Made by a program: the position numbers and the translations under genes. From contig DDVC01000069.1 of NCBI GenBank assembly GCA_002345145.1, positions 1 through 5,300 of the forward strand: DNA of 5,300 bases, written 5' to 3'. The notes under the pieces are model-generated. The model had not been told where the DNA came from and searched no databases. It saw only the letters and a program-made list of their open reading frames with translations. Positions 1-5,145 of the stretch are shown one piece after another. The stretch comes from Bacteroidetes bacterium UBA2322 (lineage in GTDB: Bacteria > Bacteroidota > Bacteroidia > Chitinophagales > UBA2359). Numbering within the stretch: position 1 is the first letter of the stretch; each line of letters starts with the position of its first letter.

Positions 1-282
1 TTATCCGTGTGCTAAATTTTGCCGGTTTTGCGCTCCTACCTTTGTGTACCGGTTTACGTCAAACTCGGATCACACCCCATCGGGGTTATCATTTGTACTG
101 TCTATTGGGCAGTATAAGTACTGTTCATATTGGAGAATATAATTACCAAAAGTGGAAAAACAGGGTGCGGAATGAGAGTTACCAATTAGCCTGCAACACT
201 ATAAAGTTGAAGGGTATGCAGTATCAAGTAGATACCAAAATTGCAACAACTATGGCATTTCCTGCCCTATTTGGGCACAATA
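1..282. other. Intergenic flank downstream of cysH, no assignable gene
   Basis: This stretch follows the cysH stop codon on the operon strand. On the minus strand only very short frames occur, for example a 12-codon one. On the plus strand a GTG-started frame runs from 9 to 308, is open to the left edge, and overlaps the cysH 3' end by 26 bases. Its protein has no motif or family I recognise and I do not call it a gene. The sequence has small palindromes: ACCCC-ATC-GGGGT at 74-86, TACTG/CAGTA at 96-114, and two GTACTGT copies at 95-101 and 118-124. These suggest repeat-like or structured non-coding DNA rather than a gene. Confidence 0.5.
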
Positions 283-1044
283 TCAACTACGTGGCTGTTG
301 TTTTGTAAAATAACCCGGGTGTAAGCCGCACTCTGTTTTACCGGTTTTTGACCACCTACCCTCTCTGCCTTTTCCGGCTTGGGTGCAGTGGGTACAGCCA
401 ACAGAACCAAAGCCCAGCATTTCTAAGGGGTGTGGCGGCAAATGGTAGGCAGAAAGCAGTTGTTCAAAATCGGGTTCGGTAAGGTCTATAAGCGGGTGAA
501 ACTTAATGATGTCGCCCTGTTGTTCAAAAATGCGCAGGTTTTTTCTAAAATTGGTTTGGTATGCCATTAAGCCCGATATCCATACTTTATGCTGTGCAAT
601 AATGGGCGCAAGCGGAGCTATTTTGTTTATGGTGCAGCACATGCGGGGGTGTTCTACCCACCATTGTTCTTCGGCGGTAAGTTTGTTTTGCTCTTCATTG
701 GGCAGTACTTCCACTATGTTTAGGTTAAACAGTTTTTGTAGTGTTTCTTTGTACGCAAGGGTTTGAGGAAAATGGTAGGTAGTGTTGATAAAATGTACGG
801 TTTGGGAGGGTTTTACCAAGTGCAATAAGTACAAAAGCAAAACCGACTTGGTGCCAAAGGAGGAGGTAAAAAGCACCTCTTCCGGCGGAAAGTACCGATA
901 CAAAGTTTGCAGGCGCTCATAATAGGTAAGTGGTTCAAATACCTGATTGAGCAGTTCTACGCTCAGGTTTTTCCAAACCTGCGTTTCGGGGAGGATGGGT
1001 TCTTGGTTGTCGGAATCGGGTAATTTTATGGTTAACTCTTGCAT
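283..1044 (-). CDS. cysH: Assimilatory APS/PAPS reductase, iron-sulfur type (CysH)
   Basis: This cytoplasmic enzyme reduces adenylyl sulfate (or its 3'-phosphorylated form) to sulfite with thioredoxin or glutaredoxin. The 253-residue protein has the PAPS-reductase/ATP-pyrophosphatase fold: an SSFGTKSV nucleotide loop at 61-68, FINTTYHFPQT at 85-95 (family FxDTxxxFPET), and a GREGRW basic stretch at 226-231. Cys136-Cys137 and Cys217-x2-Cys220 are the four ligands of the [4Fe-4S] cluster found in APS-specific enzymes. Cys239 in KTECGLH (236-242) is the catalytic cysteine that carries the sulfo group. The cluster argues for APS as substrate (EC 1.8.4.10), so no APS kinase would be needed; this is inference, because some clustered enzymes also take PAPS. 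Where many homologues have GLRRxQ, this protein has GLMAYQTNFR (158-167). It is the last gene of the operon, 99 bases after the siroheme dehydrogenase gene. The start gives a normal family length. Confidence 0.93.
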   Translation of the reverse strand: MQELTIKLPDSDNQEPILPETQVWKNLSVELLNQVFEPLTYYERLQTLYRYFPPEEVLFTSSFGTKSVLLLYLLHLVKPSQTVHFINTTYHFPQTLAYKETLQKLFNLNIVEVLPNEEQNKLTAEEQWWVEHPRMCCTINKIAPLAPIIAQHKVWISGLMAYQTNFRKNLRIFEQQGDIIKFHPLIDLTEPDFEQLLSAYHLPPHPLEMLGFGSVGCTHCTQAGKGREGRWSKTGKTECGLHPGYFTKQQPRS

Positions 1045-1143
1045 GGAAATGAACAGTTTTGGGATTTGTGCAATAAATTATGTGTATGTGTTGTGGTTTA
1101 TTAACAAAGCTCCAAACAACAGCGTAGAAGCTATGAGGAGCGG

Positions 1144-1722
1144 TTATTGCTCTACTAATGTTTGGGTAAGTTGGTTAAGTTGTTGTACTTTGTGAGTAAA
1201 ATTGCCTTGAAGCCGGTTTCTTACTGTGTGCAAATTATGCAGCAGTTGGTCAAGGTCATCGGGCAGGGCTTCTTGCAGTACTTGTCGCAGGCGTTTGGCA
1301 AAGGTGGGCGAAAGTCCGTTAGTAGAAATGGCAATTTTGAGGTTGCCCTTATTTACAATAGAGCCAAGGTAAAAATCGCAGAGGTGTGGCGTATCAGCCA
1401 CATTTACCAATATATTGAGCTGTTTGGCAGCCGCGCATATTTGTGCGTTTAGCTGAGGGTTATTGGTAGCGGCAACGGCAAGGTTAAAACCATGCAAGTC
1501 AAATGGCTGAAACAACTTTTGCACTATGGTTACGTGGTGGTGGGTTTGTTGGTTTAAAAGTTGGTAAATAGCCGGTTTTACCTCCTGTGCCAGCAGGGTT
1601 ATGTTTGCCTGCGGGCTTGAAGCCAGCATAAAAGAGAGTTTTTCAAAACCCACTTCGCCGCCACCTATAATAATGGTGTTTAGCTCATGCAGTTTGAGAA
1701 ATATAGGATACAAGGTGTTCAT
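1144..1722 (-). CDS. Precorrin-2 dehydrogenase / sirohydrochlorin ferrochelatase (CysG N-terminal / Met8 type)
   Basis: This protein performs the last two steps of siroheme synthesis: NAD-dependent oxidation of precorrin-2 to sirohydrochlorin and, in this bifunctional family, insertion of iron. The 192 residues match the stand-alone CysG N-terminal/Met8 domain. The N-terminus reads LYPIFLKL and leads into a Rossmann loop GGGEVGFEK (20-28). AATNNP (84-89) is the second nucleotide-binding signature. VNVADTPHLCDF (106-117) contains Asp110, at the place of the catalytic aspartate in the family NVVDD motif. IAISTNGLSP (130-139) matches the family IAISTxGxSP. The start codon lies inside the end of the upstream methyltransferase gene (38-base overlap), which suggests translational coupling. 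This start is preferred because the YPIFLKL segment begins homologues of this family. Its role next to a siroheme enzyme is cofactor supply. It is a separate protein here, not fused to the methyltransferase as in enteric CysG. Confidence 0.92.
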   Translation of the reverse strand: MNTLYPIFLKLHELNTIIIGGGEVGFEKLSFMLASSPQANITLLAQEVKPAIYQLLNQQTHHHVTIVQKLFQPFDLHGFNLAVAATNNPQLNAQICAAAKQLNILVNVADTPHLCDFYLGSIVNKGNLKIAISTNGLSPTFAKRLRQVLQEALPDDLDQLLHNLHTVRNRLQGNFTHKVQQLNQLTQTLVEQ

Positions 1723-2452
1723 AGTGAGGATGTAGTTTTACGGTGTTACCAATTACAATAATGCCGGGTGCGCCTATTTGGTGTTGAAGGGCTATTTGTG
1801 GCAGGGTGGCAGCAGTGCCTAAAGCTATGCGTTGGTGAGGCAGTGAGCCGTTTTGAATAAGCATGGCGGGAGTGTTTGCTTTGCTGTGTTGGGAAAAAAT
1901 ACGGGCAATAAGGTCTAATTTGTCCATGCCCATAAGTATAACCACTGTAGCCTGTGAGTGGGCAGCCAGTACAAGGTCATCGGGCAGGTTGCCATTTTGG
2001 GTAGAGCCGGTTATTACCCAAAAGCTATTGCTGTAACCACGGCTGGTTAGGGGTACTTTTTCCAATCCGGGCAGGGCTACACTGCTCGATAATCCGGGGA
2101 TTACCTCCGTAGCAATACCCATTGCATAGGCATATTCCAACTCTTCGTAGCCTCTGCCAAACACAAATGGGTCGCCGCCTTTTAGTCTTACCACGTTGCC
2201 GTAGTTAAAAGCATACTGCACCAGCAGCAGGTTAATAGATTCCTGTGTATGGCTGTGGCTGCCGGCGCGTTTGCCCACATAAACCAAAGGCACATGGGGT
2301 TTGGCTTCTTTTAGCAAAATAGGGTTTACCAATGCATCGTACAGTATGGCATCGGCTTGTTGTAAGGCACGCAATCCTTTTACGGTAATGAGTTCGGGGT
2401 CGCCCGGACCTGCGCCTACTAAGGTTATCTTAGGTAAAATGGGGTGTGTCAT
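1685..2452 (-). CDS. cobA: Uroporphyrinogen-III C-methyltransferase (SUMT)
   Basis: This enzyme transfers two methyl groups from S-adenosylmethionine to uroporphyrinogen III, giving precorrin-2, the branch point to siroheme and cobalamin. The 255-residue protein shows the tetrapyrrole methylase signatures in order: VGAGPGDPELITVKG (12-26), DAILYDALV (33-41), YVGKRAG (57-63), VVRLKGGDPFVFGRG (86-100), an EVIPGLSSS segment near 116-124, PLTSRG near 134-139 and ATVVILMGM further on. Length is normal for the single-domain form. It lies 53 bases after the sulfite reductase and overlaps the start of the next gene by 38 bases, so the three are almost surely co-transcribed. With no cobalamin genes nearby, the likely product is siroheme for the reductase upstream. 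The symbol cobA follows common usage; sumT or cysG-A would be equally fitting. Confidence 0.94.
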   Translation of the reverse strand: MTHPILPKITLVGAGPGDPELITVKGLRALQQADAILYDALVNPILLKEAKPHVPLVYVGKRAGSHSHTQESINLLLVQYAFNYGNVVRLKGGDPFVFGRGYEELEYAYAMGIATEVIPGLSSSVALPGLEKVPLTSRGYSNSFWVITGSTQNGNLPDDLVLAAHSQATVVILMGMDKLDLIARIFSQHSKANTPAMLIQNGSLPHQRIALGTAATLPQIALQHQIGAPGIIVIGNTVKLHPHYEHLVSYISQTA

Positions 2453-2505
2453 ATGGGTAAGATGTAGTTTAAGTAATTAGTGTAAAATTGTTTTGGCAAA
2501 TTGGG

Positions 2506-4668
2506 TTAGGCTTTGTAGTAGTTGTCTATTACTAACTTATCCTGCCCGTTGGCAAGAGCAAGTTGTTGTGTTCGGGTGTTGATAGCGGCATTAACAAACC
2601 CGGCAGCATGGTGCAGGTATTGTTTGGCAAATTGGGCAGAGGGTTCGTGCCGGTTTATTTGCAGCGCCAGCTCTTCAAAGTTGTTGTTTGGCAATGTAAA
2701 CTCGCCGGTATTTACGTAGTGGGTCTGAAAATCGGATATAATACCGGCGTGGGTATTGCAATGCACTTCTTTACTGAGCAAAAGGGCTTTTGCTCCTATG
2801 ACAAAAGCGGTGTAACTGTGGTAAATACTATCGGCAAGGGCATCTTGGGCAAGGGCATCTTGGGCAAGGGTTATTTTTTCCTGTGCATCGTTTATGATAG
2901 CGCCTACCACATCGAGCGAAACGCCGGCGCACTCTCCTACACCAATTTCTTGCACGTATGGTGTGTTTTGCCCCCAATCAAAGGTAATGCCATCATTGGT
3001 AGTAGCAATATCGGCAAGGGGTTTAAGCAGGTTATAAAAGTAGTTTTTACCCTGTTGGTAAAAATAGTCATTAAAATAAGTGTTGTTACCGTGCTGCTCG
3101 TAGTCGTTGAGCAAGATACGAAGGGCATCGGGCACTCTTTTTGTAGGAATTTTCACAATTTTTTCGGCAATAAAGCCTTTGCCCTCCACATCAACCCCGC
3201 CGCCCAAAACTATTTGCATGGCAGGAATAACCAGCGCATTTTTTTTAATAGAGCTGCCATGAAAACCAATATTGGCTGCCATGTGCTGTCCGCAGGAGTT
3301 CATACAGCCGCTGATTTTTATTTTAATACCAGTTTCGGTAAGTAGTTCGGGGTATTCTTCTTTTATCACCTCTTCTAATTGGGCAGCCAAACCGGTGCTG
3401 TTGGTTACGCCCAGTGCGCAGGTATCGGTGCCGGGGCAGGCGGTAATATCAACAATGGTATCAAAACCGGGTTGAGCAAGATTTATTTGTTGCAGCCGGT
3501 AATACACCCAAGGCAAAGCATTTTGTGGCACAAAACGCAGCAGCAGCCCTTGGTTTACGGTTATGCGCAGGTCGTTGTGGGCATAATCCGATACCATTTG
3601 GGCAATGGCGTAGGCTTGCAATGCGTGCAGGTTACCCAATGGCACGCGGATATGAATGCCATAATAACCCGGTTGTTTTTGCTCAAATACATTGGTACTG
3701 AGCCATAGTTGGTAGGGGCGGGTTTGGGTAATTTCTTCCAAATGAGGTGGAAGGTGGGCATCGGGCGGCGGCGGCAAGGCGGGCAATTCATCAGGAATAA
3801 CCGCCACAGGCACTGAGTGGTTTTTGAGAGCTATTTGCTCTTGTTCTACCAACTCCAAAAAATGGGGCAGCCCTACCTTTTGTATCAAAAATTTGAGGCG
3901 GGCTTTCATGCGTTTTTCGCGCTCGCCATAGCGGTCAAAAACCCTAAGAGCGCCTTCAAGGAAAGGAATAATTTTATCAGTTTCCAAAAATTCATAGGCG
4001 GTTTGCGCCACCATAGATTGCGCACCCAATCCGCCGCCAATAACCACCTTAAATCCTCTTACCTGCTGCCCGTGTAGGTTTTTAATACGCGGAATAAAGC
4101 CAAAATCATGAAAATAGGTGTAAGCCGAATCTGACTCGCCCGATGAAAAGGCAATTTTTACCTTCCTGCCCATATCTTGGCAAATGGGATTGCGCAAAAA
4201 ATAGGTAAAAGCAGCATGTGCATAAGGGCTTATATCAAAGGGTTCTTGCGGGTCTATGCCTGCTTTTGCCGAGCCGGTTATGTTGCGCACAGTATTGCCG
4301 CAGGCTTCGCGAGCAGTAACGGCTACTTGCTCCAGTTCTGCGCTAACAGCCGGTGCATCGGTTAGTTTTATGTAGTGCAACTGAATGTTTTGGCGTGTGG
4401 TAAGGTGCAGGTTGCCATTGGTGTATTTTTCCGATACTTGGGCTATGCGCTCTAACTGCCGGGCAGTGAGTTTGCCAAACGGAATTTTGGTTCTATACAT
4501 TTGTACACCTACCTGCCGCTGCCCATATACGCCACGCGTAAGGCGGTAATGCCTAAACCGCTCGGCATCTTCCTGCCCCAGTAAATAGGCATTGATACGG
4601 TTTTGCAGCTCAGTTATGTCTTTTTGAGCGGCTGCACTAACATTGGTTAAATCAAACTGTGAAAACAT
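2506..4668 (-). CDS. Siroheme/[4Fe-4S] ferredoxin-type sulfite (nitrite) reductase with a HEPN-like C-terminal domain
   Basis: This protein probably reduces sulfite to sulfide by six electrons from ferredoxin, in the cytoplasm. The first ~575 residues form the two-fold NirA/SirA/CysI core: a first ferredoxin-like half with LHLTTRQNIQLHYI (87-100) and VRNITGS (127-133), a proline-rich hinge near 291-308, and a second half with DLRITVNQGLLLRF (366-379). The cluster and siroheme ligands are Cys411-x5-Cys417 and Cys455-x3-Cys459. Residues from about 588 to 700 are extra; the segment IYHSYTAFVIGAKALLL followed by THAGIISDF resembles the helical HEPN fold. I see no R-x4-6-H RNase motif there, so a binding or assembly role is more likely than nuclease activity. 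Sequence alone does not separate sulfite from nitrite reductase; the cysH and poly-Cys leader context favours sulfite. There is no Shine-Dalgarno; an A-rich ACAACAACAACT tract precedes the ATG. It is the first large gene after the tandem leader. Confidence 0.9.
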   Translation of the reverse strand: MFSQFDLTNVSAAAQKDITELQNRINAYLLGQEDAERFRHYRLTRGVYGQRQVGVQMYRTKIPFGKLTARQLERIAQVSEKYTNGNLHLTTRQNIQLHYIKLTDAPAVSAELEQVAVTAREACGNTVRNITGSAKAGIDPQEPFDISPYAHAAFTYFLRNPICQDMGRKVKIAFSSGESDSAYTYFHDFGFIPRIKNLHGQQVRGFKVVIGGGLGAQSMVAQTAYEFLETDKIIPFLEGALRVFDRYGEREKRMKARLKFLIQKVGLPHFLELVEQEQIALKNHSVPVAVIPDELPALPPPPDAHLPPHLEEITQTRPYQLWLSTNVFEQKQPGYYGIHIRVPLGNLHALQAYAIAQMVSDYAHNDLRITVNQGLLLRFVPQNALPWVYYRLQQINLAQPGFDTIVDITACPGTDTCALGVTNSTGLAAQLEEVIKEEYPELLTETGIKIKISGCMNSCGQHMAANIGFHGSSIKKNALVIPAMQIVLGGGVDVEGKGFIAEKIVKIPTKRVPDALRILLNDYEQHGNNTYFNDYFYQQGKNYFYNLLKPLADIATTNDGITFDWGQNTPYVQEIGVGECAGVSLDVVGAIINDAQEKITLAQDALAQDALADSIYHSYTAFVIGAKALLLSKEVHCNTHAGIISDFQTHYVNTGEFTLPNNNFEELALQINRHEPSAQFAKQYLHHAAGFVNAAINTRTQQLALANGQDKLVIDNYYKA
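2833..2870 (-). repeat. 15-bp in-frame tandem repeat inside the reductase gene
   Basis: The plus strand shows the unit GGCAAGGGCATCTTG twice, followed by an 8-base partial copy. The unit is a multiple of three, so it encodes AQDAL twice (residues 602-611) followed by AD, in the first helix of the HEPN-like tail. It looks like a recent slippage duplication that lengthens a helix without breaking the frame. Confidence 0.85.
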
Positions 4669-4730
4669 AGTTGTTGTTGTTTTTTTTATATGAAATGATT
4701 TTGGAGTTGTTTTGTCTAATTGATATTATG
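4669..4730 (-). promoter_or_regulatory. 5' untranslated segment before the sulfite reductase
   Basis: This AT-rich segment lies between the second terminator and the reductase ATG. It contains an A8 run and ACAACAACAACT directly before the start, and no purine-rich Shine-Dalgarno. A-rich unstructured sequence before the start is the usual initiation context in Bacteroidota. No promoter with both boxes is visible in it, so the gene most likely depends on readthrough from the leader. Confidence 0.5.
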
Positions 4731-4779
4731 AAAAAAGCCCCTGCAAGGTGTTGTTTCCTGCAAGGGCTTTTATTATGAA
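4724..4779. repeat. 9-bp direct repeats flanking the second terminator hairpin
   Basis: TATTATGAA occurs at 4724-4732 and again, perfectly, at 4771-4779, exactly bracketing the 38-bp hairpin core. The arrangement looks like a target-site duplication around a small inserted hairpin, but the repeat is AT-rich and could be chance. Confidence 0.5.
4731..4771 (-). terminator. Intrinsic terminator of attenuator 2 (reductase-proximal)
   Basis: On the minus strand a 15-bp stem forms between AAAAGCCCTTGCAGG (4771 to 4757) and its partner at 4747 to 4733, around a 9-base loop, and ends in a run of six T (4736 to 4731). Two of the pairs are G-U wobbles as minus-strand RNA but A-C mismatches on the plus strand, so the hairpin is built for operon-direction transcription. 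It sits 27 bases after the second leader peptide's stop and about 62 bases before the reductase ATG, the position of an attenuator rather than a gene-end terminator. Confidence 0.87.
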
Positions 4780-4780
4780 C

Positions 4781-4860
4781 CAAACGCTACAAACGCTTTC
4801 AGCCACTATACATGGAAATAAAGAATACTGTACAGGTACAGCAGCAACAACAAGCGTTTG
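4781..4860 (-). promoter_or_regulatory. Long-range complementary segments around the second Cys run
   Basis: On the minus strand CAAACGCTTG (4860-4851) overlaps the Ala17 and Cys18 codons of leader peptide 2. It is complementary over 9 bases to AAGCGTTTG (4798-4790), which begins immediately after the stop codon, and over 8 bases to a second tandem copy at 4788-4781. A ribosome on the first Cys codons would cover the upstream segment, and a ribosome at the stop would cover the downstream one, so the pairing should depend on leader translation. The pairing does not overlap the terminator arms, so how it would act on termination is not resolved. Confidence 0.55.
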
Positions 4861-4903
4861 AGCCGGCGAACGAAGTGGTGATATGAGGTAGATTAACTAA
4901 CAT
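4799..4903 (-). CDS. Poly-cysteine leader peptide 2 (attenuator)
   Basis: This is a 34-codon open frame starting ATG at 4903 and ending TGA at 4799, with an in-frame stop upstream of the start. The peptide begins MLVNLPHITTSF, has five consecutive cysteines at residues 18-22 (TGT TGT TGC TGC TGT), a sixth at 24, and ends VFFISMYSG. Cysteine is rare in bacterial proteins, so six in seven codons directly before a terminator in front of a sulfur-assimilation operon is strong evidence for a leader peptide that measures charged tRNA-Cys. The peptide itself probably has no function. No Shine-Dalgarno is present, as expected in Bacteroidota. The sequence TATAATTG lies just before the ATG but has no -35 partner, so transcription most likely comes from the promoter upstream of leader 1. 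An alternative is a small metal-binding Cys-rich peptide, which I consider less likely. Confidence 0.83.
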   Translation of the reverse strand: MLVNLPHITTSFAGSNACCCCCTCTVFFISMYSG

Positions 4904-4952
4904 GCAATTATAGTCTTAACAGTGTAAAAATGGGCGAAAACAGAACTATCAG

Positions 4953-4998
4953 AAAATAAAAAAAGCCTTCCCGATGAGCAGCATCGGAAAGGCTTTTT
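4953..4998 (-). terminator. Intrinsic terminator of attenuator 1 (promoter-proximal)
   Basis: As minus-strand RNA, AAAAAGCCTTTCCGATG (4998 to 4982) pairs over 17 positions with 4976 to 4960, around the loop CTGCT. All pairs are Watson-Crick except one G-U wobble, which would be a C-A mismatch in plus-strand RNA. Seven T (4964-4958) and then ATTTT follow. The stem starts 20 bases after the stop codon of leader peptide 1. The structure could also terminate weakly on the plus strand, but there is no plus-strand gene for it to serve. Confidence 0.9.
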
Positions 4999-5035
4999 AA
5001 AAGGGAGGTAATACAATACTACCGCCTTCCGATGC
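4981..5035 (-). promoter_or_regulatory. Antiterminator pairing of attenuator 1
   Basis: Minus-strand GCATCGGAAGGC (5035 to 5024), inside the last codons of leader peptide 1, is complementary to GCCTTTCCGATGC (4993 to 4981), the 5' arm of the terminator: 12 pairs with a single bulged U. The two structures exclude each other. The segment begins 10 bases after the last Cys codon, roughly at the leading edge of a ribosome stalled there, so it would be free to pair and permit readthrough. A ribosome that reaches the TAG stop would cover the segment and let the terminator form. This is seen in the sequence as complementarity; the ribosome geometry is inference from known attenuators. Confidence 0.82.
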
Positions 5036-5084
5036 GCAACATCAGACAGCAACAGCAGCAAATTGCATATACCTTATTCAACAT
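5019..5084 (-). CDS. Poly-cysteine leader peptide 1 (attenuator)
   Basis: This is a 21-codon open frame starting ATG at 5084 and ending TAG at 5019. The peptide begins MLNKVYAI, continues with five consecutive cysteines at residues 9-13 (TGC TGC TGT TGC TGT, positions 5060-5046) and ends LMLRIGRR. The mix of TGC and TGT codons argues against simple triplet slippage. It lies about 33 bases downstream of a good promoter and 20 bases before a strong terminator, and its last codons double as the antiterminator strand. This is the classical design of a ribosome-mediated attenuation leader, here sensing cysteine supply: low charged tRNA-Cys stalls the ribosome and opens the operon. It is not a copy of leader 2 outside the Cys run; the flanking residues and lengths differ. 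Confidence 0.87.
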   Translation of the reverse strand: MLNKVYAICCCCCLMLRIGRR

Positions 5085-5116
5085 GGCAACAAGTAGTGAG
5101 TTGATTTTCTGGGGCA

Positions 5117-5145
5117 ATTATACGGCGGTTTGTTGAATTGAACAA
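5117..5145 (-). promoter_or_regulatory. Operon promoter
   Basis: On the minus strand TTGTTC (5145-5140) and TATAAT (5122-5117) are separated by 17 bases, a good sigma70 match. Extending the second box to TATAATTG also fits the Bacteroidota pattern TTG-N20-TAnnTTTG with one mismatch. Transcription would start near 5110, about 26 bases before leader peptide 1. Upstream are A/T runs (5147-5165) that could act as an UP element or bend the DNA. No other promoter of this quality is seen before the reductase gene. Confidence 0.72.
5130..5145. promoter_or_regulatory. Possible operator palindrome over the -35 box
   Basis: TTGTTGAATTGAACAA is a 16-bp inverted repeat with 14 symmetric positions (TTGTT and AACAA arms around an AATT centre). 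It covers the -35 hexamer exactly, a position where a repressor could block initiation. No regulator is in the window, and the palindrome may partly reflect AT-rich sequence. Confidence 0.35.

Noticed and set aside
263..277. TGCCC/GGGCA hairpin just after the cysH stop as an operon terminator
   Set aside because: The stem is only 5 bp and no T-run follows on the minus strand.
2563..3345. Plus-strand open frame of 260 codons opposite the reductase gene
   Set aside because: It is a shadow: the minus-strand frame has conserved siroheme and iron-sulfur cluster cysteines, while this one has no recognisable motif.
4841..4852. Cys run as a simple triplet repeat expansion
   Set aside because: TGT and TGC are mixed, both leaders have five Cys in frame with a start and stop, and each is followed by a terminator.
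4904..4911. TATAATTG before leader peptide 2 as a second promoter
   Set aside because: It matches the -10 of the upstream promoter, but no TTG lies at the right distance upstream and transcription would start inside the leader ATG region.
4669..5110. SAM or other metabolite riboswitch in the long leader
   Set aside because: I see no conserved multi-helix aptamer pattern; the leader is explained by two peptide-terminator modules.
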